Shown here piece after piece: positions 44,201 through 50,617 of a stretch of DNA of 50,767 nt; position 1 is the stretch's first letter, and every line of letters starts with the position of its first letter. Location of the stretch: the NCBI GenBank assembly GCA_045589595.1, contig JAZNPK010000016.1, forward strand, positions 1 through 50,767, in the 5' to 3' direction. The stretch is from SIG77 sp045589595. GTDB lineage: Bacteria > Verrucomicrobiota > Lentisphaeria > Victivallales > UBA1829. A model generated the notes under the pieces. That model did no database searches, had not been told where the DNA came from, and worked only from the letters and a program-made list of their open reading frames with translations. Both the position numbers and the translations under genes were made by a program.

Positions 44201-45073
44201 TTCATTACCGAAGATCTCATACATTTCGTCACCGGACTTGAAATAAAACTCATCGGAGGAAAGGCGCATCCGGTTGGGCATATCCATCGTGGTCCGGGTC
44301 TGAATACACAGCAGCAGTTCATGAGCCCGGGCATGTTCTTTGCGGAGATAATGCACATCGTTGGTCGCCACCAGCGGGACTTCCATTTCTCTGGAAAGCG
44401 CGGTAAGGATCTTATTCACCTTCTTCTGATCGTCCAGCATTTCCCGGAGATCGTCCTGCTCTTTCTGGGTGAGGTGCGTATAATCCGCAGGATTGCCGCC
44501 GTGATACATCAGTTCCAGATAAAAATTTTCACGCCCGAAAATATCCAGATATTCCGTCAGGACTTTCTTCGCCATATCATGACCGCCGTCACGGGCAGCT
44601 ACTGCGATCTCGCCCTGAAGACAGGCACTCATCCCGATGATCCCTTCGTGATACTGCGCCAGAAGCTCTTTATCGATCCTGGGCTTGTAGTAGAATCCGG
44701 TGGTATGCGCTTCCGAGATCAGTTTGCAGAGATTGTGATAACCGGTTTGATTTTCCGCCAGAAGAATCAGGTGATAAGCACGGAATTTCTGTCCTTCCGT
44801 GCGGTGAACGAGACGCGATCCCGGCGCCATATATGTTTCGCAGCCGATAATGGGCTTGAGATCTGCTTTTTTCATGGCGTTGTGAAATTCCAGACATCCC
44901 CCCATGGCACCGTGGTCCGTCAGGGCAACAGCTTTCATACCGTGTTCCTGAGCCATGCCGACAATATCCGTTTTCCCGGCGGGGTCCTTGAGTTTCGCCC
45001 AGGAAATGGCAGACGCACCATCCAGCAGACTGTAGTCTGAATGAACGTGCAGATGAACAAAATCGTGAGGCAT
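41273..45073 (-). CDS. dnaE: DNA polymerase III alpha subunit
   Basis: Replicative DNA polymerase, about 1266 residues. The N-terminal PHP domain begins HLHVHSDYSLLDG (His7, His9, His11). The polymerase active site is PDFDTDF with Asp495 and Asp497; GPGRGSGAGSIVAY precedes it and YQEQIMQV and GYGFNKSHSAAYA-type blocks (here DYGFNKSHSAAYA) follow. A helix-hairpin-helix (KSLTDLLERT...SLIRAGALDGMG) and an OB fold (GGLLTSIERKLTK, near 1080) complete the C-terminal half. The start at 45073 is chosen because a promoter covers 45114-45141 and overlaps the next upstream ATG at 45117; AGGA lies about 11 bases upstream. The last four bases overlap the secreted protein gene. Confidence 0.95.
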   Translation of the reverse strand: MPHDFVHLHVHSDYSLLDGASAISWAKLKDPAGKTDIVGMAQEHGMKAVALTDHGAMGGCLEFHNAMKKADLKPIIGCETYMAPGSRLVHRTEGQKFRAYHLILLAENQTGYHNLCKLISEAHTTGFYYKPRIDKELLAQYHEGIIGMSACLQGEIAVAARDGGHDMAKKVLTEYLDIFGRENFYLELMYHGGNPADYTHLTQKEQDDLREMLDDQKKVNKILTALSREMEVPLVATNDVHYLRKEHARAHELLLCIQTRTTMDMPNRMRLSSDEFYFKSGDEMYEIFGNEVPEALTNTVAVAERCNVTIGYENHYPEYNPPEEFVANLDMDAIRAASAGEIRAEIEKDADKPAPSEAEQNDLVRRRIVLKLAGQYLRHICLYGTGENSVCGYKRKYGYDPLDPPEDKKEEAAVNLKRMDYELEVINRTKYPSYFLCVWDFINWAKEHGIPVGPGRGSGAGSIVAYLSGITDIDPMRYDLLFERFLNPDRVSPPDFDTDFCERRRQEVIDYVIDKYGADCVSQIGTYGTLKAKVVLKDIARALSRSPGDGNMITKTVPDDPKMTLDKAIKESPDLRALMEKEPWVNEIFDYAKTLEQLNRQMGIHACGVIICNQPLADLVPLGRGAHEEVITQYVAPLCESVGLLKMDFLGLRTLTVIQDACDNIRKNRGIDLNMDTVPLDDPKTFELLNNGDTVAVFQLESGGMQDLCRKFGVENIKHIIALVAIYRPGPMQFIDLFVGRKKGTIPIEYDHPKMEQFLKETYGIMLYQEQIMQVVQILAGFSLGQADILRRAIGKKKIKDMLAQHDKFVEGCAKTNNIPEAQAEKIWENIKKFADYGFNKSHSAAYAIMSYRTAYLKANFRPEFMAAVMTSELSNSEKLAFLIGECRDAGIRILPPDVNTSDVNFTVDGDAIRFGLGAIKGFGTGVSQSILDARKDGPFKSLTDLLERTEGINSKALESLIRAGALDGMGLKRAQLIAMIDSAIASANSTKRDRESGQGSLFDLLSEEDQGEMAAVEVPDIPEFTEAERLGDEKRLLGFYVSGHPLSQYQDIVRTYSSAKIADISKMPSEVGVKLGGLLTSIERKLTKQDQKPFAIFQLEDLTGNVECICYNKTYEKCKEYLEEGEAVFVRALTKKGEEENSPCVLVVDSVQPIMGIYETETAGLHIHLDAVSHDRSHLEQLGALLKKNRGDVPVILCIHTKENVTAFVETATTFRVQVTKAFLDELDGLLGLRHYRIKAKPDVPQPRPKFNKRDWKKEKTGEKA

Positions 45074-45113
45074 ATTTTCAGCTTTCCTGTTTTTCGGGTC
45101 TTTTCTATTATCC

Positions 45114-45141
45114 ATTATATCAAAAGGAACTATTAGTTCAA
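45114..45141 (-). promoter_or_regulatory. promoter of dnaE
   Basis: Minus strand TTGAAC (45136-45141), a 16-base spacer and a consensus TATAAT (45114-45119). This excludes longer in-frame versions of DnaE that would begin at or upstream of the -10 box. Confidence 0.7.
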
Positions 45142-45228
45142 TCCGCGCGCTTTTCAAATGATTTTCCGGAAATTTTTGCGTTTTTTTTCGCGCTGACGCT
45201 TTTTTCTGAAAAAAGAATGTCCCGCCTC

Positions 45229-45256
45229 TTGACATCGGAAAAAATCATGCTATATT
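45229..45256 (+). promoter_or_regulatory. promoter of tRNA-His
   Basis: Consensus TTGACA (45229-45234), a 16-base spacer and TATATT (45251-45256), about 20 bases before the tRNA. Confidence 0.75.
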
Positions 45257-45276
45257 TCGTGTTATGTCACTTTTAT

Positions 45277-45354
45277 GGTGGGTGTAGCTCAGTTGGTTAG
45301 AGCGGCTGGTTGTGGCCCAGCAGGTCGCGGGTTCAAGTCTCGTCACTCACCCCA
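45277..45354 (+). tRNA. tRNA-His (anticodon GTG)
   Basis: Cloverleaf with acceptor GTGGGTG/CACTCAC (one G-U pair), anticodon loop TTGTGGC with anticodon GTG, T loop GTTCAAG, and an encoded CCA at 45352-45354. The extra 5' G typical of tRNA-His is at 45277 opposite C73. The T stem contains G-U pairs. A T7-GCCC/GGGC-A8 hairpin follows directly at 45355-45384. Confidence 0.93.
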
Positions 45355-45385
45355 TTTTTTTGCCCGAATTTTGGGCAAAAAAAAC

Positions 45386-45578
45386 ATGAAGCCTGAAAAG
45401 GCTGCGCTTCATGGCACGCAGTGCCGCTTCATGCAGCGTAAGCTGCGCTTCATACGGCGAAGCCGTGCTTCATAAAACGCCTTTTCAGATGAAGCATTGT
45501 TCCACTGTCGTTTCACAATATGAAGCATCTCCACTTTGTTTCGATATGAAGCACTCCGCTTACGCTCCGTATGATGAG
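45386..45578. repeat. ATGAAGC/GCTTCAT hairpin array
   Basis: The linker GCTTCAT occurs at 45406, 45426, 45447 and 45467, and its reverse complement ATGAAGC at 45386, 45489, 45520 and 45546. Between them are different self-complementary units: GGCAC-GCA-GTGCC (45413-45425), GCAGC-GTAA-GCTGC (45433-45446), ACGGC-GAA-GCCGT (45454-45466) and ATTGT...ACAAT (45496-45519). CTGAAAAGGC (45393-45402) also pairs with GCCTTTTCAG (45479-45488), enclosing the first three units. The array lies between tRNA-His and the four-helix-bundle gene. No gene is encoded in it; reading frames only translate the repeat. Confidence 0.85.
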
Positions 45579-45654
45579 AAAATGAAAAAATGAGAGTTCT
45601 CCGCTTGTAATACATACCTTGCATTGTTATATTAACAGTTGAAAGGAATAACTC

Positions 45655-46017
45655 ATTACGGAAAAAACTTCAAACAAACTTGTTGATCTGTCTGTATCTT
45701 TTGCTGTTGAAATCCTCAATCTGGTAAAATTCTTGAAAAGCCAGCACGAAACGGTCATCTCCAATCAAATTGGCAGAGCCGGAACCAGTATCGGAGCAAA
45801 TATCCACGAAGCGCAATATGCTCACGGCAAACCGGATTTTATTTCCAAACTGCAAATTGCCTTGAAAGAAGCAAATGAAACCAGTTACTGGCTGTTGTTG
45901 CTTTCTAAAACCAATTATATCGTTCCCGGTGAATATGACCGTTTGGAGTCATTATGCCGCGAACTCCGCATTACATTGATTTCTTCTATCAATACCGCCA
46001 AAGGTAATATAAAATAA
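45655..46017 (+). CDS. four-helix-bundle protein (S23/Avd-like) with noncanonical start
   Basis: The protein has about 120 residues and belongs to the four-helix-bundle family related to the 23S rRNA intervening-sequence protein and to Avd of diversity-generating retroelements. Seen: LVDLSVSFAVEILNLVKFL, then ISNQIGRAGTSIGANIHEAQ, KLQIALKEANETSYWLLLL and LCRELRITLISSINTAKG, one block per helix. An ATG exists only at 45733 and would remove the first helix. The frame is open upstream to a stop at 45649, and the family-typical opening (T-E-K...) begins at 45658. The codon before it, ATT at 45655, sits seven bases after AAAGGA (45643-45647), as a start codon should. Either ATT initiates, or an ATG has mutated and the gene is dying. 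A hairpin array lies upstream and an inverted repeat follows. Function unknown; likely RNA or nucleic-acid binding by family. Confidence 0.75.
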   Translation: MTEKTSNKLVDLSVSFAVEILNLVKFLKSQHETVISNQIGRAGTSIGANIHEAQYAHGKPDFISKLQIALKEANETSYWLLLLSKTNYIVPGEYDRLESLCRELRITLISSINTAKGNIK

Positions 46018-46029
46018 AATCCCCCCAAA

Positions 46030-46069
46030 TTCTCCGCTGTAAGAGGTCAGTTAGACCTCCGCCGGAGAA
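46030..46069 (+). repeat. nested inverted repeat after the four-helix-bundle gene
   Basis: TTCTCCG (46030-46036) pairs with CGGAGAA (46063-46069); inside it GAGGTC (46043-46048) pairs with GACCTC (46054-46059). A near copy of the opening TTCTCCGCTGTAA stands upstream of the gene at 45597-45610 (with one extra T). It has no T tail. It could be an RNA structure at the end of the transcript or a boundary of a mobile unit. Confidence 0.5.
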
Positions 46070-46386
46070 AGAAAATCAGTCAAAGCACACTGCAGTGTTA
46101 TGTACTGTTACCCCCCCCAATGGAGCAAGCCGACTTTCCCCCTCAAATCGGAGTATCTTTGGTAGGTCAGAATGTTATCAAGGTATCGCATAAAGTTAAA
46201 AAAATTCTCTGACTTCTTAAAGGCTGAAAAGTTCAAATTGCAATCGCTGCTGTCCGGTAAAAATTTCAGAGCAGTAAGGGGCTGAAAAGTTCCTCTTGGA
46301 CTGGCAAATTCCAGTTTGGCGGCTTTTCAAGAATTTTTCGGTCAAGCGATAGGACTTCCAATAGAGACTGATTTTGCATTAAGGTA
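46070..46386. other. degenerate spacer next to the transposase remnant
   Basis: No intact gene is seen. The sequence GGCTGAAAAGTTC occurs twice (about 46226 and 46282). In the minus strand a short open stretch ending ...LQFELFSL (stop near 46225) could be the detached C-terminus of the broken IS4 transposase, implying an internal deletion. This reading is tentative. Confidence 0.3.
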
Positions 46387-46843
46387 TCACGAATACGGCT
46401 TGATTGCCCCTTTGTGTTTACGGTAATAAGCCCAGTTGTAACGGGAAAGACACAGGTCTATCGCGGTACTGTCGATCGCATACAGCGGATTTTTGAACTT
46501 GAATTTATGTTTTGGAGCAACTGCCATAACCCGATCAAGAATTTCTTCAAACAATGCTTTGAATATTTCCGGATTACGGCGGTTCATCGCTTCTGAAAGC
46601 GTGGATTTCGCCACAGCTTCCATGCCGGGGTGATAAAGGCGTTTGTGGTTGGCAAGCAAAGCGTTTTCAATTTCATGCAAAGAATCCTTGCCGGAAATTT
46701 GAGCAAAAAGCAAAGTCAAAAATTGTTTCCATGCGGTGAAATGTTTTGCAATATCGGTCTCCGCCTGACTTTTTTACGATTTTTTCAAAACGATATCGGG
46801 GTATGAAGTTGAAAAGTTGAGAATATATACTATCGTAATACAT
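46387..46843 (-). pseudogene. IS4-type transposase fragment (DUF4372 N-terminus), frameshifted
   Basis: The minus strand encodes the first part of an IS4-family DDE transposase in two frames. Frame one (from 46843) gives MYYDSIYSQLFNFIPRYRF followed by EKIVKKS; frame two gives AETDIAKHFTAWKQFLTLL, then FAQISGKDSLHEIENALL, KSTLSEAMNRRNPEIF and NPLYAIDSTAIDLCLSRYNW, the last containing the first catalytic Asp of the DDE triad. The frames join if the run of six A (plus-strand T at 46770-46775) had seven. The rest of the catalytic domain is missing after KGAIKPYS, where a stop occurs. Thus it is both frameshifted and truncated. No clear terminal inverted repeats or target duplication were found. 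Confidence 0.8.
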
Positions 46844-46896
46844 CATTCGGGACTTTCGTGTGTAACAGGCACATCGCTTTTTTACAACAGTTGACA

Positions 46897-47051
46897 TCAC
46901 TTCACCCCAAAAAATTTCTTACCATTCCAATGAGTTCCGGTAATTACTCCCGCGATAGCAGATAGAGAACGATAAAGAGTTCCATCATACTCGAATTTTC
47001 CATCGTCTCGTATAAAAACCTCGATGTTTTCCCTTTCCAATCACGTATCAT
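46897..47051 (-). pseudogene. DUF2924-like C-terminal fragment, frameshifted
   Basis: On the minus strand MIRDWKGK (from 47051) continues, after a one-base shift in a run of four A (plus-strand T at 47027-47030), as NIEVFIRDDGKFEYDGTLYRSL and then SAIAGVITGTHWNGKKFFGVK to a stop at 46897. The block Y-R-S-L-S-A-I-A...I-T-G-T-H-W-N-G...F-F-G is the hallmark of DUF2924 proteins, found in prophages and beside serine recombinases. Only the C-terminal third remains. With five A instead of four the frame would be intact from the ATG. A promoter-like pair lies just upstream at 47075-47103. Confidence 0.65.
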
Positions 47052-47074
47052 ATTCAACTGAATTAATTGAATTT

Positions 47075-47103
47075 ATTATATTAGATGTAAGGAAAAAAAT
47101 CAA
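47075..47103 (-). promoter_or_regulatory. promoter reading into the DUF2924 fragment
   Basis: Minus strand TTGATT (47098-47103), a 17-base spacer and consensus TATAAT (47075-47080). Confidence 0.5.
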
Positions 47104-47217
47104 GTCGGGATCGTAATCGGACGGCAGGAATCGGAAAGATCAGAATAAATCCGGCTTGCAAAATCAAAAAACGGAAATTATATTACCGGAAAATTGCCCA
47201 GGTAAGGAGCATTGAGC

Positions 47218-48891
47218 ATGAAAAAATCATACTATCTCGACTTAATGGAAATTACGCTTTCAGCATATTCTACTGCACACATTGATTGCTATTATCAAGA
47301 GGTAAAAAGCGGTGGCTTGAAAGAACATGGATTTCCCCGCCTGACCGCCAATATCGGGATCCTTATGGCTCATGGACGCTGTCTGGATTTGAAGGATCGT
47401 TTTATTGCAATGATGGATCTCTGCTGTGATCAGTTTCTGAAAGTCAAAGCGGGAAATGATTTTTCTGTGAAAGAAATCGTTTTCTGTATGCAGGAACTGG
47501 AGCATACAGATGTGATCTGTGCGGATAAAATGATGGGATGGAAAGAATTACTGAAACAGATCGATCCGTATGAGTGCTATACTGTCTATGCCAGAACACC
47601 GGATGATATTGTCCATAACTGGGCGGCGTTCACGATGGTCAGTGAATATATGCGCCAAACATATGGTTTGACTGACGTCTATTCCGATTTTATTGATCTG
47701 CAGGCTTTTTCCCAGCTGCGTCATCTGGACGAAAACAAACAGTACCGTGATCCCATGGAGCCGATGGTTTATGATCTGGTCACGCGCGGGCTGTTTGCCG
47801 TTCTGCTGGATCAGGGATATCGGGGAAAATACAGAGAAATCTGGGAGGCTGCTTTGGAGGAGTCTGCCATCCCCACTCTCCGGATGCAGTCTGTTACCGG
47901 AGAGATCGCATACGGCGGCAGAAGCAACCAATTTATCCACAACGAAGCGCACCTTGTTATCCTGTTGGAATATTATGCAAAATATTTTGCAAAGAAAGGC
48001 GATCTGTCCCTTGCAGGCAAATTCAAAGCTGCGGTGGAACGGGCTTTGGAAAACATTGCATTCTGGCTGCAAAAAAGGCCATTGCAGCACATTAAAAACC
48101 GTTTCCCGCTGGAAAGTAAATATGGCTGTGAAGACTATGCTTACTTTGATAAATATATGATCACTGTGGCATCTTTCCTTTATGCGGCATACCGGATCTG
48201 CGACGACTCTGTTCCCGTTGGTGAACTGGACGATTATTCCGGTATGACCTGGCAGAGTTCGGATGCTTTCCATAAAGTGTTCCTTCGTGCCGGAGAATAT
48301 TTTGCCGAATATGATTATAAAGCGGATTATCATTATGACTGTCACGGTCTTGGCAGATTGCACCGGAAAGGTGCTCCTTCAGAACTTTGCTGCAGTACGC
48401 CATGTCCGGAAAAACCGTGTTATACGCTGGATATTCCGGAGCCGTTTCTGTTGGCGATCGCCCCGGGGATCCGGGTGAACGGTGAATGGCAGTACGCTAC
48501 TGCAAAAGAAGTCGTTCACACGGTGAAAAAACATTTTGCAGAAGGTGGATCTGCCGGGTTAACGGTGGAATGTATCTTCCCCGGCGGAGAAGCTGTTTCG
48601 TGCGATTATTTTCTGGACGCCAATGGATTGCAGATCGAATATTCCGGAGCCGGATCGCTGGGGTGTCTGCTGCCGGTTTTTCGGTTCAACGGTGAAACCC
48701 GTTCGGATGTCGTACAGCAGGGAAATGAATTGACTGTTTCCTTCGGCGGTCACCGCTGCACATATACTGTGTTTGACGGCACGATCCGGAATTTGAATCG
48801 CCCCTCCCGTAACCGGAACGGACATTATGATGCCTTTGCGGCAGAGGGGGCGGAGCACCTGAAAGTCCGGGTCGTGATCGAAAAAATCTGA
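47218..48891 (+). CDS. lyase-like carbohydrate-active protein, unknown specificity
   Basis: A 557-residue protein without signal peptide. The first two thirds are helical in the manner of an (alpha/alpha) toroid, with conserved-looking aromatic and polar blocks: YGGRSNQFIHNEAHL (His and Asn/Glu), HIKNRFP, KYGCEDYAYFDKYMIT and YHYDCHGLGRLHRKGAPSE. The last third (about 410-557) is beta-rich. This plan, an alpha/alpha toroid followed by a beta domain, resembles heparinase-type and other polysaccharide lyases and some glycoside hydrolases, and Tyr/His-rich blocks would suit a lyase; no family was firmly recognised. The start is ATG at 47218 with AAGGAG about eight bases upstream, and a promoter-like TTGCAA/TATATT pair (spacing 18) stands about 35 bases before it. 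Codon use matches the core genome, unlike the genes that follow. Confidence 0.55.
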   Translation: MKKSYYLDLMEITLSAYSTAHIDCYYQEVKSGGLKEHGFPRLTANIGILMAHGRCLDLKDRFIAMMDLCCDQFLKVKAGNDFSVKEIVFCMQELEHTDVICADKMMGWKELLKQIDPYECYTVYARTPDDIVHNWAAFTMVSEYMRQTYGLTDVYSDFIDLQAFSQLRHLDENKQYRDPMEPMVYDLVTRGLFAVLLDQGYRGKYREIWEAALEESAIPTLRMQSVTGEIAYGGRSNQFIHNEAHLVILLEYYAKYFAKKGDLSLAGKFKAAVERALENIAFWLQKRPLQHIKNRFPLESKYGCEDYAYFDKYMITVASFLYAAYRICDDSVPVGELDDYSGMTWQSSDAFHKVFLRAGEYFAEYDYKADYHYDCHGLGRLHRKGAPSELCCSTPCPEKPCYTLDIPEPFLLAIAPGIRVNGEWQYATAKEVVHTVKKHFAEGGSAGLTVECIFPGGEAVSCDYFLDANGLQIEYSGAGSLGCLLPVFRFNGETRSDVVQQGNELTVSFGGHRCTYTVFDGTIRNLNRPSRNRNGHYDAFAAEGAEHLKVRVVIEKI

Positions 48892-49104
48892 ATGAAAAAA
48901 ATGAATAGTCAATATAATCAAGACGCCATATCTTATGGGGCTACGACTTTACTGCCAGGGGACTATAACAGTAATTCTTTAGCATCAACATTATTGAAAA
49001 AAATTGGTTTGTCAGATAGACAAATAGAGGCGATTGATGAAAAATTACCCGGTACACTGGTCGGATGGGGTAAATATTTGCCAAAATCAGCATTTAAAGA
49101 ATAG
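48892..49104 (+). CDS. short AT-rich ORF, toxin-tail-like remnant
   Basis: The reading frame begins at an ATG directly after the stop of the previous gene and encodes 70 residues. Composition switches abruptly to AT-rich here. The pattern G-D-Y-N-S-N-S-L-A-S-x-L-L-K-K-I-G...L-P-G-T...W-G-K-Y-L-P resembles the C-terminal end of Rhs-associated or other polymorphic toxin/amidase domains ('NSN...LL...G...PG...'). It therefore looks like the last part of a longer protein whose front was lost at a recombination junction near 48892. There is no separate ribosome site, so it may not be expressed. The resemblance is weak and from memory. Confidence 0.4.
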   Translation: MKKMNSQYNQDAISYGATTLLPGDYNSNSLASTLLKKIGLSDRQIEAIDEKLPGTLVGWGKYLPKSAFKE

Positions 49105-49132
49105 TTGTCGACTAATTCGAAGGAGAAAAAAT

Positions 49133-49564
49133 ATGTTGTTTGATTTTAGGAAAATATTTTCAGTAATTATACTTTTTTGTGGTATAAATATGGCTTGGGC
49201 AAATAATAAATCTTCAACAATATTAAGTTGTTGGCAAGAGGAATCTTCCGGTAAAACTTTTTTGGTTTTTTATCATAATTATTATATTATTATTTATTCT
49301 AATCTTCATTCTGAATATATGAAGCCAAAACAAAAAATAAAATATCAAAAAAAAGGGAATGTAATAATATCCGCCAGTTATCCATCGTTGCCATTAATTA
49401 GCATAAAAAATGCGTATACTCTTGAACAAAAGTGGATACCGGCTGGTGTTGTTACCTACAAAAAAATATCAATGAAGGTGCTTGATTCAAACCTAAAAAC
49501 ATGGAAAATCGCAGATTTAGATATCTCCAACCTGCCAGATTTATCTCCCCCCAAAATTAATTAA
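49133..49564 (+). CDS. small secreted protein of unknown function
   Basis: A 143-residue protein with a good ribosome site (AGGAG, about six bases from the ATG) and a clear signal peptide (hydrophobic core IFSVIILFCGINM, cleavage after AWA at about 22). The mature part is polar and aromatic, probably all-beta, with no recognised motif. It is strongly AT-rich and follows the toxin-tail-like ORF by 28 bases, so it could be the cognate immunity protein of a periplasmic-acting toxin, by position only. It has only two Cys (16 in the signal, 31 in the mature part). Confidence 0.55.
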   Translation: MLFDFRKIFSVIILFCGINMAWANNKSSTILSCWQEESSGKTFLVFYHNYYIIIYSNLHSEYMKPKQKIKYQKKGNVIISASYPSLPLISIKNAYTLEQKWIPAGVVTYKKISMKVLDSNLKTWKIADLDISNLPDLSPPKIN

Positions 49565-49700
49565 GTAGAAGAGTAAAAATGGTAAAATTGCAGCTGTTAT
49601 ATTATAATAATTTTTATAATTAATTGGTGCCATTCTTCGGAAATGTCTGTTGGTAAAGGTGTTGTAGTTAAATTATCCTTGTTACCCTACAGGTGTTCAT
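49565..49700. other. AT-rich spacer
   Basis: No gene, hairpin terminator or confident promoter was seen; the sequence is strongly AT-rich (for example a run of TATTATAATAATTTTTATAA). Confidence 0.4.
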
Positions 49701-49922
49701 ATGATACGATTATTACCGATTGCGATATTTATGTTTCCGTTGTTCCTTGCGGCGGAAACGATTATGGTCAAAACGAAATCTCCGCAGAACAGGAATGCGG
49801 TGTTTCAATACCGTGTACCCAGAGGTTATGACAAGAACCGGAGGGAGATGTATCGGGTACTGGTGATTTTCTGGGGCAGCAATACTGATAGTGACGGTAT
49901 AAATTTTTCAATATTGTCATAA
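49701..49922 (+). CDS. truncated secreted hydrolase-like N-terminus
   Basis: The 73-residue frame starts with a signal peptide (MIRLLPIAIFMFPLFLAAE) followed by FQYRVPRGYDKNRREMYRVLVIFWG. This last block resembles the first strand region of secreted alpha/beta-hydrolase esterases (RVPxGYDP....YRVLVLF-G). After FWG the sequence becomes unlike the family and stops at 49920, before any catalytic Ser, so it is probably a broken copy. No clear ribosome site was seen. The same start region can also be read in another frame from 49643, which is rejected. Confidence 0.4.
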   Translation: MIRLLPIAIFMFPLFLAAETIMVKTKSPQNRNAVFQYRVPRGYDKNRREMYRVLVIFWGSNTDSDGINFSILS

Positions 49923-49981
49923 ACGGGATATTGACAAGTTTTATGTTTGTGGTTATTTTATTGAAAGGAAAAAAATCTGAA

Positions 49982-50533
49982 ATGAAACGAACCATTACAC
50001 AAATCTTCACTCTGTTACTTCTAGTCACACTGGCAGCTCCTGCATTTGCGGGGAAGGTATTAGCAGAAATAGAGTATTTCTATGCCGATGATGGAACTTT
50101 GACCGGCAAGGCATTTAACGGCAATCGGGTAAATTTTGAGTATGACTTGCGTGGTCAGTTGCTGGCGGTCAAAGATGCTCAAGGCAAAGATTTGGAGCGT
50201 TATACCTACGATCCGGCAGGCAACCGGCTTTCCAAAACAATCAATGGCTTAACAACAACCTATACTTATGATAAAGCCAATCAACTTGTAACTTCAACTG
50301 TCAATGGAGTTACCACTCATTACAAATATGATGCAGCCGGTAGAATGGTTCAGGCGGGAGATAAGAGTTACATCTATAACGGTCAGAACAAAGTATCCGA
50401 AGTACGACAGAATGGAAAAACTGTTGCCAAGTTTGAATACAACATTGACGGACAGATTGCAAAAGCAATTTACGGCGATAAAGTCGAAGAATTCATGTGG
50501 GACGGTCTGGCTCTCATTTGGCGCAGCGGTGTC
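49982..50533 (+). CDS. RHS/YD-repeat protein, 3' end cut by adapter
   Basis: An exported RHS-repeat protein: signal peptide (ITQIFTLLLLVTLAAPAFA) followed by YD repeats, each with a form of YDxxGxL/RTYTYDPAGN (EYDLRGQL, YTYDPAGNRL, YTYDKANQL, YKYDAAGRM, YNIDGQI). Such repeats form the shell that encloses or delivers a C-terminal toxin in polymorphic toxin systems, or decorate surface proteins. Start ATG 49982 with AAAGGA about 12 bases upstream. The genuine coding sequence stops being trustworthy at 50533: the apparent last seven residues (KSEAKRS) and stop codon are translated sequencing adapter. The true gene continues beyond the assembled contig, and the C-terminal toxin, if any, is not visible. 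Confidence 0.8.
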
Positions 50534-50617
50534 AAGTCGGAGGCCAAGCGGTCTTAGGAAGACAAGTGTTAACTACAACTCCTTGGCTCACAGAACGACA
50601 TGGCTACGATCCGACTT
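50534..50617 (+). other. sequencing adapter in the assembly
   Basis: AAGTCGGAGGCCAAGCGGTC and its continuation match the MGI/BGI DNBSEQ forward adapter; after about 10 barcode-like bases (GTGTTAACTA) comes the reverse complement of the paired adapter, ending CATGGCTACGATCCGACTT at 50617. This is library-construction DNA, not genome. Confidence 0.93.

Noticed and set aside
41927..45040. A 1037-residue open frame antisense to dnaE
   Set aside because: DnaE on the opposite strand has all catalytic motifs; the antisense frame is a by-product of codon bias and shows no recognisable protein features.
45073..45235. Longer DnaE N-terminus beginning at 45235
   Set aside because: A consensus promoter (45114-45141) lies within it and the PHP domain starts normally at the 45073 ATG.
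45355..45384. Intrinsic terminator of tRNA-His
   Set aside because: The T-run precedes the GCCC/GGGC stem and an A-run follows it, so no U-tail follows the hairpin; it is a long perfect hairpin, but not a standard terminator on either strand.
45386..46017. Diversity-generating retroelement
   Set aside because: Only an Avd-like protein is present; there is no reverse transcriptase, template repeat or variable repeat in the window.
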